Assembly (NCBI RefSeq): GCF_014652655.1
Contig: NZ_BMZF01000006.1
Coordinates: 90,478 to 154,477, forward strand
Direction of reading: 5' to 3'
Length of the DNA stretch: 64,000 nucleotides
Source: Paramylibacter ulvae
GTDB lineage: Bacteria; Pseudomonadota; Alphaproteobacteria; Rhodobacterales; Rhodobacteraceae
The notes beneath the pieces were generated by a model that worked only from the letters and a program-made list of their open reading frames with translations, was not told where the DNA came from and ran no database searches. This document shows positions 48,665 through 57,669 of the stretch, one piece after another; within the stretch, counting starts at the first letter, position 1; each line of letters opens with the position of its first letter. The translations under genes and the position numbers were made by a program.

Positions 48665-48676
48665 GTTAGCGCTAAC
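48665..48676. promoter_or_regulatory. Perfect 12-bp palindrome GTTAGCGCTAAC
   Basis: A perfect palindrome with a GCGC core, 200 bp before pckA and 100 bp before chvI. The form is like operators of LacI-family sugar regulators, which fits the gene context, but no such regulator lies in the window. Confidence 0.5.
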
Positions 48677-48715
48677 AGTTTCAAATTCGCACGTTGCACC
48701 ACCGAATCGAGTTAG

Positions 48716-48736
48716 CTATTGATTCCTTATCAATAG
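48716..48736. promoter_or_regulatory. Inverted repeat 39 bp upstream of chvI
   Basis: CTATTGAT (48716-48723), 5-nt spacer, ATCAATAG (48729-48736); arms pair perfectly. It lies where a regulator would act on the chvI promoter. Confidence 0.5.
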
Positions 48737-48775
48737 TCTACGAAAATAACATATCTAGTTGGTATTGGGGACAAA

Positions 48776-49474
48776 ATGGCCAGAATTGCACTTGTAGATG
48801 ATGATCGGAATATTCTTACTTCTGTGGCGATGATGCTTGAGGCAGAAGGTTACACGGTTGAAACATACACCGATGGGTTGCAGGCATGGACTGCATTGTC
48901 CAAAGATTTACCAGACTTGGCTGTGTTGGATATTAAGATGCCGCGTATGGATGGCATGGATTTGCTGGGGCGTTTGCGCCAAATGACCCAGATGCCCGTT
49001 ATTTTTCTGACATCCAAAGATGATGAAATTGACGAAGTTTTGGGTCTGCGGATGGGGGCGGATGATTACATCAAGAAACCGTTTTCACAACGTTTGTTAT
49101 TGGAACGTGTGCGCGTGTTACTGCGCCGTGGCGCGGCCGACGAAGAAGGCACAGAACGCGAAGAAAGCGAAGCGTTGATTGAGCGTGGCAGCCTGATCAT
49201 GGACCCGTTGCGTCATGCGGTGACATGGAAAGGACAAAATGTTTCCTTAACCGTGACCGAATTTATGTTGTTAAAGGCATTGGCCCTGCGCCCAGGTTTT
49301 GTAAAGAGCCGCGATCAATTAATGGATGTTGCCTATGATGACCAAGTATATGTGGACGATCGCACAATCGATAGCCATATCAAACGGTTACGCAAAAAAA
49401 TGCGTACTGTTGACGATGATTTCTCTGCGATTGAAACGCTTTATGGCATTGGTTATCGTTATACCGAAAGCTAA
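48776..49474 (+). CDS. chvI: Two-component response regulator ChvI
   Basis: A 232-residue OmpR/PhoB-type regulator. The receiver domain has D8-D10 and phospho-acceptor D52 ([13 protein letters not shown]); the C-terminal winged helix has [26 protein letters not shown] and [16 protein letters not shown]. Order and identity match ChvI, partner of ChvG, which controls envelope, acid and carbon responses. Confidence 0.95.
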   Translation: MARIALVDDDRNILTSVAMMLEAEGYTVETYTDGLQAWTALSKDLPDLAVLDIKMPRMDGMDLLGRLRQMTQMPVIFLTSKDDEIDEVLGLRMGADDYIKKPFSQRLLLERVRVLLRRGAADEEGTEREESEALIERGSLIMDPLRHAVTWKGQNVSLTVTEFMLLKALALRPGFVKSRDQLMDVAYDDQVYVDDRTIDSHIKRLRKKMRTVDDDFSAIETLYGIGYRYTES

Positions 49475-49503
49475 GCATCGTCATATATGCGAGGAAATTT
49501 TGA

Positions 49504-51147
49504 TTGGCAGTTGATGAACATGAACCCGTCTCAACCGACGGTTGGTTGGGCGATCCGGAGCTTCGATCCCAATACACAGCGCAGCGATTTTTTGATTTTC
49601 GTGGCTTTGCGTTAACTCGGCGGATATTTTTGTCTGCGACGGTTGCGATTTCGTTGTTGTTTTTGGGCGCATTAATCATGTGGCAAACCCAAGACGATTC
49701 CATTGCGCTCAAGAAAGAAAACCTGTTGGTGCAATCAGAATTGATTGCAAAGCTGGTGTCGTTTGACGCAGCCGAGGATCGTGCATCGGCCAATATGATT
49801 TCGCGCCTACAGGCCGCATCACAGAATGTGCCCGCACTCGATGAAATCGAGATTAGCATTTATACCTTTGATGGTATCTTGGTATCGCAAAAGGCGGCGC
49901 AACGGCTGTCAAATTTGGGCGCTGATGGTGAAACCGCACCCGTGCGATTGGGCTTTATTGAAAGCATCGTACAATTTATCAACCGGTTCGGTGGCCGGCT
50001 TGGCCCACGCGACAATACTGATTTTTCCGCAATTGTTGCGGGTGCCGCGCTCGAGGGTGAAACGGGTTTGATGTCGGCAACGTCGCAGGATGGTTTGGCG
50101 TTGATGGGGGCGGGATATCCGATAACGTTTGAAAATAACGCAGTTGGTTCCGTTGTTTTAAACGTACCGCCTGGTTTGCTGGAATTAACGGGGAACAGTT
50201 TTCGAAATGGGTTGTTTGTTTTTTATATCCTAAGCCTGCTTTTGGCCGTTGTGTTTTCATATCTTGTCGCGCGTACAATTTCGAACCCGTTGTTTGATTT
50301 GGCACGTGCGGCCGAAATTGGCAAAACCGCGCAATTAGGCGATGAAGAGACCGCGCAAAATTTGATCCCTGATCTTGCAGGGCGACAAGATGCCGTTGGA
50401 CGCTTGTCTGCCGCGATGCGTGAGATGATTAATGCGCTGTATGATCGTATTGATACAAACGAACGCTTTGCCGCTGATGTTGTGCACGAAATTAAAAACC
50501 CGCTGGCATCTATGCGCTCGGCGGTTGAAACACTGCGCATTGCCAAGGATGGGCCAAAACGCACAGAGCTATTGAACGTGTTGGAACATGATGTCCAACG
50601 TCTGGATCGCATGGTTTCGGATATTTCAAATGCATCGCGACTCGATGGCGAATTGGTCAACGAAGAAACATCAGAATTTGATTTGACCTTAATGTTGCAA
50701 CGCATTACCGAATTTTTGGGCATGGAAGGCCAAGAAAAGGGCGTAGAATTAATTTGGTCAAAACCCGCCAAGCCGATCATGTTCGATGGTTTGGAAGAAC
50801 GGCTCGCGCAGGTTTTTGTAAACCTGATCACCAACGCCATTTCATTTTGTGGCGAGGGCGACGCCGTGCGGGTATGGGCGCGTATTCGTCAAAACCGTAT
50901 CTTGGTCGTGGTTGAGGATACAGGTGTCGGTATCCCCGAAGAAAGCTTGCAGAAAATTTTCCGCCGCTTTTACTCACAGCGCCCAGAGAAAAGTTTTGGC
51001 AATCATTCGGGGCTCGGTCTTGCCATATCACAACAAATTGTAGAGGCGCATGGCGGCGTTATTTGGGCGGAAAATATCCATGATGATGGCGACGAAGTGG
51101 GCGCCAATCCAATTGGCGCAAGGTTCATCGTTGGGTTGCCTTTGTGA
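49504..51147 (+). CDS. chvG: Sensor histidine kinase ChvG
   Basis: A 547-residue membrane kinase. TM1 is near residues 40-60, a periplasmic sensor of about 170 residues follows, TM2 near 237-258, then HAMP and the DHp with phospho-His H328 (VVHEIKNPLASMRSAVETL) and CA domain (VNLITNAISFC, VEDTGVGIPEE, GLGLAISQQIVEAHGG). The start is TTG 49504 with GAGG upstream. Its stop overlaps the hprK GTG. Confidence 0.93.
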   Translation: MAVDEHEPVSTDGWLGDPELRSQYTAQRFFDFRGFALTRRIFLSATVAISLLFLGALIMWQTQDDSIALKKENLLVQSELIAKLVSFDAAEDRASANMISRLQAASQNVPALDEIEISIYTFDGILVSQKAAQRLSNLGADGETAPVRLGFIESIVQFINRFGGRLGPRDNTDFSAIVAGAALEGETGLMSATSQDGLALMGAGYPITFENNAVGSVVLNVPPGLLELTGNSFRNGLFVFYILSLLLAVVFSYLVARTISNPLFDLARAAEIGKTAQLGDEETAQNLIPDLAGRQDAVGRLSAAMREMINALYDRIDTNERFAADVVHEIKNPLASMRSAVETLRIAKDGPKRTELLNVLEHDVQRLDRMVSDISNASRLDGELVNEETSEFDLTLMLQRITEFLGMEGQEKGVELIWSKPAKPIMFDGLEERLAQVFVNLITNAISFCGEGDAVRVWARIRQNRILVVVEDTGVGIPEESLQKIFRRFYSQRPEKSFGNHSGLGLAISQQIVEAHGGVIWAENIHDDGDEVGANPIGARFIVGLPL

Positions 51148-51575
51148 GCAACGAGATCGCAACAGGCTTGGTTCACGCAACCTGTGTCACGCTGAACGGT
51201 TTTGGTGTGTTGATCGTGGGAACATCGGGCAGCGGTAAATCGCAACTTGGATTGGCGTTGATGGGCTTGGGCGCAGAATTGGTCGGTGATGATCAACTCG
51301 AAATCATCGCTGGCAATAGATGCCCAATTGCAATGCCAGCCCCGAATATCCAAGGCATAATCGAAGCGCGAAATGTTGGAATTTTGAACGCAAAATTCGC
51401 GCCGCAATCCGCGATAAACCTTGTCGTTGATCTGTCTCAGCGCGAACCTGATCGCTTGCCGCGACAACACAAAGCAGTGATTGCAGGTCACACTCTTGAA
51501 ATTGTGTTCGGTCGGGATATTCCCAATTTACATTTTGCTGTTTATCAATGGATGCAGGCGGGTCGCCGCCACTAG
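51144..51575 (+). CDS. hprK: Short-form HPr kinase/phosphorylase
   Basis: A 143-residue kinase domain without the N-terminal domain of Gram-positive HprK, as usual in alphaproteobacteria. P-loop: VGTSGSGKSQLGLALM; then GDDQLEI and IIEARNVGIL, the HprK signature with NVG where many have GLG. It would phosphorylate HPr on a serine (Ser45 of the HPr encoded 1.3 kb downstream). Confidence 0.92.
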   Translation: MSNEIATGLVHATCVTLNGFGVLIVGTSGSGKSQLGLALMGLGAELVGDDQLEIIAGNRCPIAMPAPNIQGIIEARNVGILNAKFAPQSAINLVVDLSQREPDRLPRQHKAVIAGHTLEIVFGRDIPNLHFAVYQWMQAGRRH

Positions 51576-51589
51576 GATAAAGGTCAGAT

Positions 51590-52483
51590 ATGAAATCTAT
51601 TGGTGCCGTAACAAATATTGTTCTGGTCACTGGACCATCGGGTGCAGGGCGCAGTACTGCGATTAACGCATTCGAAGACATGGGTTACGAAACCATTGAA
51701 AACATGCCGTTGGCGTTGATACCACGCCTGTTTCACGGGCCCGCATCGGGGCGTGATATCGCGCTGGGTATGGATGTTCGCACCCGTGATTTTAGTGTCA
51801 AAGGCGTGATGGACATCATGGACTTGATCCGCGAAAAGGAAGACTTTACCTGTACCTTATTTTACGTGAATTGTTCATCCGATGTATTGTTGCGTCGCTT
51901 TAGCGAAACACGCAGACGTCACCCATTGTTACCAAGCGATACGCCCAAAGCAGGGATAGATGCAGAGAAGGATTTGCTGCAGTTATTGAAAAATCGCGCA
52001 GACGTCTTAATTAACACATCAGAATTGACTCCGCATGATCTGCGCGGTGAAATTAACCGATTGTTCGCAGGCGAAAGCGGCGCAACACTCGCGGTTAATT
52101 TGCAATCGTTTTCGTATAAACGCGGCGTGCCGCGCGGCATTGATATGGTATTGGACTGCCGATTTTTACGAAACCCATATTGGGATGAATCGTTGCGGGG
52201 CAAAACGGGGCTTGATCAAGAGGTACGCTCATATGTGCAAGCAGATGAGCGTTATGATCGCTTTTTCGATCAAGTTGTAAGTATGGCTGAGCTGTTATTA
52301 CCCGCATATCGCGAAGAAGGTAAATCGCATTTCACCATAGGTTTAGGTTGTACGGGTGGCCAACATCGTTCCGTCACTTTGACAGAAGAATTGGCGAATA
52401 CCCTTGCAAAAAAAGGATGGCAGGTGTCTATACGCCATCGGGAAATGGAACGGCGCAACACAAACGAGCTGCGCAATACATAG
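51590..52483 (+). CDS. rapZ: RNase adapter protein RapZ
   Basis: A 297-residue P-loop protein: VTGPSGAGRSTAINAFEDMGYE and NMPLALIPRL at the N-terminus; the C-terminal GLGCTGGQHRSVTLTEELA block. In E. coli RapZ ties RNase E cleavage of GlmZ sRNA to glucosamine-6-P; the target here is unknown. It sits in the regulatory PTS operon. Confidence 0.95.
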   Translation: MKSIGAVTNIVLVTGPSGAGRSTAINAFEDMGYETIENMPLALIPRLFHGPASGRDIALGMDVRTRDFSVKGVMDIMDLIREKEDFTCTLFYVNCSSDVLLRRFSETRRRHPLLPSDTPKAGIDAEKDLLQLLKNRADVLINTSELTPHDLRGEINRLFAGESGATLAVNLQSFSYKRGVPRGIDMVLDCRFLRNPYWDESLRGKTGLDQEVRSYVQADERYDRFFDQVVSMAELLLPAYREEGKSHFTIGLGCTGGQHRSVTLTEELANTLAKKGWQVSIRHREMERRNTNELRNT

Positions 52484-52494
52484 GAGTTTCCGGC

Positions 52495-52890
52495 TTGATA
52501 GGAGTCGTGATCGTAGGACATGGTCGATTAGCAGAAGAATATCTTCTGGCGATTCAGCATGTTATGGGAAAACAAGAAGGTATTTGTGCAATTTCTATCG
52601 CTGCGGAATGTGATCGCGCAGGGAAACAAGCGGAAATTTGCAAAGCAGCCGATTCTGTCGACGAGGGCGAAGGTGTCGTTGTTGTGACGGATATGTTTGG
52701 CGGTTCGCCATCAAATTTGTCGATGAAAGCATGCGATTGTTCTGATCGACGCATTTTATATGGTGCAAACCTGCCAATGCTGCTTAAATTGGTGAAATCA
52801 CGCGGTTTACCCATTGAACGCGCGTTAAACGCTGCGATGGATGCGGGGCGAAAATACATTAATACCTGCAACGGTCATGCAGGCATTTAA
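52495..52890 (+). CDS. PTS EIIA component of the mannose family (regulatory)
   Basis: A 131-residue EIIA-Man-type protein starting at TTG 52495 (TAGGAG 8 nt upstream). The phospho-His is H9 in MIGVVIVGHGRLAEEYL; VVVVTDMFGGSPSNLS is a family signature. No EIIB, EIIC or EIID is present in the window, so it probably works as a phospho-state sensor, not for sugar uptake. Confidence 0.92.
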   Translation: MIGVVIVGHGRLAEEYLLAIQHVMGKQEGICAISIAAECDRAGKQAEICKAADSVDEGEGVVVVTDMFGGSPSNLSMKACDCSDRRILYGANLPMLLKLVKSRGLPIERALNAAMDAGRKYINTCNGHAGI

Positions 52891-52904
52891 CAACAGGCGG
52901 GTAT

Positions 52905-53171
52905 GTGAATATCGAACTTGAGATTATAAATGAAAAAGGTTTGCACGCCCGTGCGTCTGCAAAATTTGTGGAAACCGTAGAATCCTTTGATGCCAATGCA
53001 ACCGTCACCAAAGACGGGATGTCTGTTTCGGGCGATTCCATCATGGGATTGATGATGCTTGCCGCCGCCCGTGGAAGTACGATAGAAGTAATGACCGAAG
53101 GCGCAGCAGCCGAAGAACTCGCACAAGCGATCAAAGCATTGGTCGAAGATTTCTTTGGCGAAGGTCAGTAA
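52905..53171 (+). CDS. ptsH: Phosphocarrier protein HPr
   Basis: An 88-residue HPr starting at GTG. The EI-phosphorylated histidine is H14 (KGLHARASAKF), and the HprK target serine is S45 in VSGDSIMGLMML. It passes phosphate to EIIA. Last PTS gene of the hprK-rapZ-EIIA-HPr cluster. Confidence 0.94.
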   Translation: MNIELEIINEKGLHARASAKFVETVESFDANATVTKDGMSVSGDSIMGLMMLAAARGSTIEVMTEGAAAEELAQAIKALVEDFFGEGQ

Positions 53172-53172
53172 A

Positions 53173-54039
53173 ATGGATATGCGGCATAATATCGAAAAAG
53201 AACAACCCTATAAGGATGTTTTGTATGATCGGTCAGAATTGACTTATGCAAACTCTTTCCCCGAATGGTACAAACGATTGTTTATCAAAACAGTCGAAGC
53301 ATTTACCGCGCGCTATCCTTTGTTGATGCGTATGCGTCGTTGGGAACGGCGAAAAAATAAAAACCCTGATTTCTGGGTTTCTGTCATGGAAGAGATGGAA
53401 ATCGATATCATGGTGACAGATGATGATTTGGCACGTATCCCCAAAACGGGGTCGCTGGTTGTGGTTTGTAACCATCCCCACGGGTTGGTTGATGGCTTGG
53501 TAATTGCATGGTTGTTATCGCGTGTGCGCCAAGATTTCCGCATAATGGCACGTGCATTGTTGAACGGTGTTGAAGCAGCGGAAAAAAACCTATTATCCGT
53601 TAGCTTTCCACACGAAGAAGATGCCGTACGTAAAAACCTGAATACCCGAAAAAAGGCGATCAACTCAGTCAAAGACGGGCATTGCATTGCCGTATTCCCA
53701 GCTGGGACAGTGTCCACCAGCCAAACACCATTTGGCCCAGTGATCGAGGCTGAATGGGGGACGTTCACATCAAAATTGATCCGCCAGACAGATACAGTTG
53801 TTTTGCCGATCTATTTCCCCGGTTCAAATTCACGCGCATTTCAAATTGCGAACCGTATTTCGCATCTGACACGTCAAAGCTTGTTGATGTATGAAATCAA
53901 ACGATCCCTTGGGCGCCCACAAAAACCGATTATTGGGACACCGATTGGGCGTGATGTTTTGGACAAATACAAAACAGACGGCGAAGGTTTGATGGCCTAT
54001 CTGCGCGATGAAACGCTGGCATTGAAAAAGAACGCATAA
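53173..54039 (+). CDS. Lysophospholipid acyltransferase family protein (OlsA/hemolysin-like)
   Basis: A 288-residue acyltransferase starting at ATG 53173, right after HPr. The active-site block is VVVCNHPHGLVDGLVIAWLL, with AVFPAGTVSTSQ downstream; this form is close to the NHPHG acyltransferases that include ornithine-lipid OlsA types. Substrate unproven. Its stop is followed by a terminator. Confidence 0.87.
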   Translation: MDMRHNIEKEQPYKDVLYDRSELTYANSFPEWYKRLFIKTVEAFTARYPLLMRMRRWERRKNKNPDFWVSVMEEMEIDIMVTDDDLARIPKTGSLVVVCNHPHGLVDGLVIAWLLSRVRQDFRIMARALLNGVEAAEKNLLSVSFPHEEDAVRKNLNTRKKAINSVKDGHCIAVFPAGTVSTSQTPFGPVIEAEWGTFTSKLIRQTDTVVLPIYFPGSNSRAFQIANRISHLTRQSLLMYEIKRSLGRPQKPIIGTPIGRDVLDKYKTDGEGLMAYLRDETLALKKNA

Positions 54040-54067
54040 AAAAGACCCGCTCAATGGCGGGTCTTTT
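54040..54067. terminator. Bidirectional terminator between the acyltransferase and etfA
   Basis: Stem AAAAGACCCGC (54040-54050) with GCGGGTCTTTT (54057-54067), 6-nt loop, directly after the acyltransferase stop. T runs lie on both sides, so it can serve the two convergent operons. Confidence 0.88.
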
Positions 54068-54086
54068 CAATTCATGTGCTTAAAAA

Positions 54087-55013
54087 TTACAGCGCTTTTG
54101 TCAGCTCTGGAACCGCATCAAACAAATCTGCAACCAAACCATAATCCGCAACTTGGAAAATTGGTGCTTCTTCGTCTTTGTTGATGGCAACGATGACTTT
54201 GGAATCTTTCATGCCAGCCAAGTGTTGGATCGCGCCAGAAATGCCCACAGCAACGTAAAGCTCTGGTGCAACAACTTTGCCTGTTTGGCCAACTTGCCAA
54301 TCGTTCGGTGCATAACCTGAATCCACCGCAGCACGTGATGCGCCAACAGCGGCACCAAGTTTTTCGGCCAAGGCTTCGATGATTGCAAAGTCCTCTTCGG
54401 AACCAACACCGCGGCCACCTGATACAACGATTTTCGCTGATGTCAGCTCTGGGCGATCAGATTCTTGAACCTTGTCTTCAACCCATTCGGACAGGCCAGG
54501 ATTTGCCGTTGCTGAAATTGTTTCAACTGATGCAGATCCACCTTCAGATGCGGCATCATAACCAGCGGTCCGCACAGACAGAACCTTTTTGGCATCTGCG
54601 GATTTCACGGTTTGAATTGCGTTCCCTGCGTAAATCGGGCGCTCGAATGTATTGGCGTCAACAACACCCATTACATCGGAAATCACCATAACATCCAACA
54701 AAGCCGCCACGCGTGGCAAAATGTTTTTTGCACTTGCTGTTGATGGGCCAACGATGTGATCATAATCAGCAGCCAACGACACGATCAAATCGGCGATGGG
54801 CTCAGCCAAGCCGTTGCCATATGCCGCGTCATCCGCACACAATACTTTGGCTGCGCCGTCCAATTTGGCGGCAGCGTCTGCTGCGGCGGAACAATCGGCA
54901 GATGCGCAAAGGATCGTTACTTCACCCAGCTCTTTTGCTGCGCTCAACGCTTTGGCGGTTTGGTCGATTGAAATTTCGCCGCCTACGATTTCTGCTAGTA
55001 GAAGAACAGCCAT
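54087..55013 (-). CDS. etfA: Electron transfer flavoprotein subunit alpha
   Basis: A 308-residue EtfA. The C-terminal FAD domain has [38 protein letters not shown] and [22 protein letters not shown]. With EtfB it carries electrons from acyl-CoA and other dehydrogenases to ETF-QO. The start overlaps the etfB stop by one base (TAATG). Confidence 0.97.
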   Translation of the reverse strand: MAVLLLAEIVGGEISIDQTAKALSAAKELGEVTILCASADCSAAADAAAKLDGAAKVLCADDAAYGNGLAEPIADLIVSLAADYDHIVGPSTASAKNILPRVAALLDVMVISDVMGVVDANTFERPIYAGNAIQTVKSADAKKVLSVRTAGYDAASEGGSASVETISATANPGLSEWVEDKVQESDRPELTSAKIVVSGGRGVGSEEDFAIIEALAEKLGAAVGASRAAVDSGYAPNDWQVGQTGKVVAPELYVAVGISGAIQHLAGMKDSKVIVAINKDEEAPIFQVADYGLVADLFDAVPELTKAL

Positions 55014-55774
55014 TAGATAACCCCCGCTTCGTCTTTAAGTTTCGCAACCAGTTCGGCAACATCGGCAACCTTTACACCTGCGGCGCGTTCGGCTGGCTCT
55101 GTTGTTTTCACAACGCTCAGGCGCGGTGCAACATCAACACCCAGATCAGCCGCAGTTTTTGTATCAAGCGGTTTTTTCTTGGCTTTCATGATGTTTGGCA
55201 ATGATGCGTAACGTGGTTCGTTCAAACGCAAATCAACGGTAACGATGGCCGGCATCTTAACCTTGATGGTTTGCAAACCGCCGTCAACTTCGCGTGTGAC
55301 CGTGGCGCTATCGCCGTCCAAATTGATTTCTGATGCGAATGTCGCTTGTGACCAGCCCAACAAAGCAGACAACATTTGACCTGTGGCGTTCATATCGTTG
55401 TCGATTGCTTGTTTCCCGCACAAAACCAAACCTGGTTGTTCATCGTCGATGACGGCTTTCAACAATTTTGCAACGGCCAGTGGTTCGATATCTGTGTGCA
55501 CGTCATCAGCAGCATTTACCAAAATCGCGCGATCCGCGCCCATGGCCAATGCTGTACGCAATGTTTCTTGGGATTTCTCGATGCCGATTGAAACAACAAC
55601 GATTTCGTCAACTTTGCCCGCTTCTTTCATGCGAATTGCTTCTTCGACAGCAATTTCATCAAATGGGTTCATGGACATTTTCACATTGGCGAGATCAACG
55701 CCGCTGCCGTCTGCTTTTACGCGGACTTTCACGTTGTAATCGATCACGCGTTTAACAGGTACAAGCACCTTCAT
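55013..55774 (-). CDS. etfB: Electron transfer flavoprotein subunit beta
   Basis: A 253-residue Etf[47 protein letters not shown] and [22 protein letters not shown], then the [41 protein letters not shown] region (AMP site and recognition loop). First gene of etfBA. Confidence 0.97.
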   Translation of the reverse strand: MKVLVPVKRVIDYNVKVRVKADGSGVDLANVKMSMNPFDEIAVEEAIRMKEAGKVDEIVVVSIGIEKSQETLRTALAMGADRAILVNAADDVHTDIEPLAVAKLLKAVIDDEQPGLVLCGKQAIDNDMNATGQMLSALLGWSQATFASEINLDGDSATVTREVDGGLQTIKVKMPAIVTVDLRLNEPRYASLPNIMKAKKKPLDTKTAADLGVDVAPRLSVVKTTEPAERAAGVKVADVAELVAKLKDEAGVI

Positions 55775-55916
55775 AAGCGTTTCTCCTCACGATTTTAGCC
55801 AAAGATGCCCCTTGGCCAAGTAATACGTGGAAAGATGTAGCCAATAAGAGCGGCGACGAAAAGGTCAAAAAGGACGCAGACTAGCAGGAATACGCCGCGT
55901 TATTCGAACGCTTGCG

Positions 55917-56489
55917 CTAACGGTTTGCGCCTGGAACCCACAAAACATCGTTTTCACCGCTGTTATTCGCGATTCTTCCAGCAACGAAAAACCAATCCGA
56001 CAGACGATTTAGGTATTTTACCGCAATTGCGTTCACATCCTCAACCGTTGCCAATTCCACCGCCAAACGTTCGGCGCGGCGGGATACTGTGCGGCACATA
56101 TGCAAATGTGCGGCCAGCGCAGTGCTGCCGGGTAAAATGAAACTTTTCAATGGTTGCAAATCCGCGTTCATCGCGTCGATTTCGGTTTCCAACCGATCAA
56201 CCTGTGAGTCCACAATGCGCAGTGGTGGATATTCAGCATTCGCATCATTTGCCATATTTGGACGGCACAAATCAGCACCCAAATCAAACAGATCATTTTG
56301 TATGCGTGAAAGGCCGGCATCCAAATCACCCGTGGCATGTAAACGCGCCATGCCAACCGTTGCGTTGGTTTCATCAACCGTGCCATATGTTGATACACGC
56401 AAGCTGTGTTTTGCAACACGGCTTTGATCGCCCAATGCGGTTTCACCTTTGTCACCTGTTTTGGTGTAAATTTTGTTGAGCGTGACCAT
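55917..56489 (-). CDS. PduO-type cob(I)alamin adenosyltransferase
   Basis: A 190-residue corrinoid adenosyltransferase which makes adenosylcobalamin from cob(I)alamin and ATP. NKIYTKTGDKGETALGDQSRVAKHSLRV is the ATP site; YGTVDETNATVG, FILPGSTALAAHLHMCRTVSRRAER and YLNRLSDWFFVAGR are family hallmarks. ATG 56489 is the family start. Confidence 0.95.
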   Translation of the reverse strand: MVTLNKIYTKTGDKGETALGDQSRVAKHSLRVSTYGTVDETNATVGMARLHATGDLDAGLSRIQNDLFDLGADLCRPNMANDANAEYPPLRIVDSQVDRLETEIDAMNADLQPLKSFILPGSTALAAHLHMCRTVSRRAERLAVELATVEDVNAIAVKYLNRLSDWFFVAGRIANNSGENDVLWVPGANR

Positions 56490-56491
56490 GG

Positions 56492-56695
56492 TTATGCGTT
56501 CCCGCTTGACCGAATGATTGCGTAAATGATGATCAGAATTACGGCGATTGCTTGTAATATAATTCGCCACCGCATGATTTTATTGGCATATTTACGATTA
56601 AACTCACCACCACTGGTGAATGATCCAAGTCCAAGCATTAACACGGCCAAAACCGCCAAACACGCAATTATGATAAGATAGTAAAAACCAGACAT
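56492..56695 (-). CDS. Twin-transmembrane small protein (HIG1-like)
   Basis: A 67-residue protein with two TM helices (YYLIIIACLAVLAVLMLGLGSF; IILQAIAVILIIIYAII) joined by a short basic loop with GGEFNRKYANKIMRWR, which recalls HIG1/twin-TM proteins of respiratory supercomplexes. AAGGAAA precedes the ATG by a few bases. Two bases separate it from the adenosyltransferase. Confidence 0.83.
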   Translation of the reverse strand: MSGFYYLIIIACLAVLAVLMLGLGSFTSGGEFNRKYANKIMRWRIILQAIAVILIIIYAIIRSSGNA

Positions 56696-56729
56696 CGGGG
56701 TTTCCTTGTTTGTTTGGGTCAACCCTATC

Positions 56730-57563
56730 CTACATCTTTGCGAATACCCAGTCCATCGCACGGGTTGGTAGAATACGCCGCAGTATCCCCGCTACATATG
56801 TTGGGGTGGTTACATAATAACGTGGTCGCGGGCGTTTGGATTCCAGCGCGTGGATTAACTTTGTGGTTACAGCACTTGGCGCTAGCTCACCTTTGTCGGG
56901 CGCGGGATTTTCAACATAAAGGCGTGGCATCAACTCGCGTTCATACAATTTCCGCGCCGCTGAATTTTTCCAATCAATCCATTTTTCAAAATGGGGTTGG
57001 GCATTGACCCGGATGTTCGTTGTGATGGGACCCGGTTCAATTAATATAATGTCGATGGGCTGGTGATACAATTCCAAGCGCATCGTATCGGTCAATCCTT
57101 CCATCGCAAATTTGGTTGAATTATATGCACCTCGCGCACGCATGGCGGCAATGCCTAAAACAGAGGAACAATTGATAATTCGTCCGTGCCCCTGCGCAAG
57201 CATGGTTGGCAGCAATTGATTGATCAAATCGAAATAACCAAACAAATTTGCTTCGAATATTTCGCGCAGGGCTTGGCGTGGGTAATCTTGGGTTAATCCG
57301 GGCAGGGCATACGCCCCGTTGTTGTAAAGCGCATCCAACGTGCCATTGGTGCGCGACAATGTTTCGGCAACGGCGGCTTTGACGCTGTCCTCATCTGCAT
57401 AATCAAGCTGGAAACTTTCCAATCCTTCACCGCGCAGCCGTTCACAATCCGCCTCTTGGCGACAGGTTGCAAAAACACGCCAGCCGCGTTTATGCAATGT
57501 ATGTGCAGCGTCATATCCGATGCCTGACGAACATCCCGTGATCAAGATTGATTTTTGCGTCAT
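56730..57563 (-). CDS. Short-chain dehydrogenase/reductase (SDR) family protein
   Basis: A 277-residue classical SDR: NAD(P)-binding [20 protein letters not shown], catalytic S and Y-x3-K in [27 protein letters not shown]. The C-terminal 30 residues are hydrophobic and basic. Substrate not clear. A GGGGGG-rich ribosome site precedes ATG 57563. Confidence 0.9.
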   Translation of the reverse strand: MTQKSILITGCSSGIGYDAAHTLHKRGWRVFATCRQEADCERLRGEGLESFQLDYADEDSVKAAVAETLSRTNGTLDALYNNGAYALPGLTQDYPRQALREIFEANLFGYFDLINQLLPTMLAQGHGRIINCSSVLGIAAMRARGAYNSTKFAMEGLTDTMRLELYHQPIDIILIEPGPITTNIRVNAQPHFEKWIDWKNSAARKLYERELMPRLYVENPAPDKGELAPSAVTTKLIHALESKRPRPRYYVTTPTYVAGILRRILPTRAMDWVFAKM

Positions 57564-57669
57564 AATACCCCCCCTGAATTTTGGCGCAGAATGCAAGTTA
57601 CGTGTGATTTATGCAATCGAATTCCAATCCACACTAGACCTTACTTTACGGCATCGTTACACATCATCT

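Larger units (their letters stand above)
48466..48775. promoter_or_regulatory. 310-bp divergent region between pckA and chvI
   Basis: The only gene-free gap over 300 bp in the window. It holds the divergent promoters of pckA and chvI and three perfect inverted repeats (48482-48500, 48665-48676, 48716-48736, listed separately). No ORF or RNA gene was recognised in it. Confidence 0.7.
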
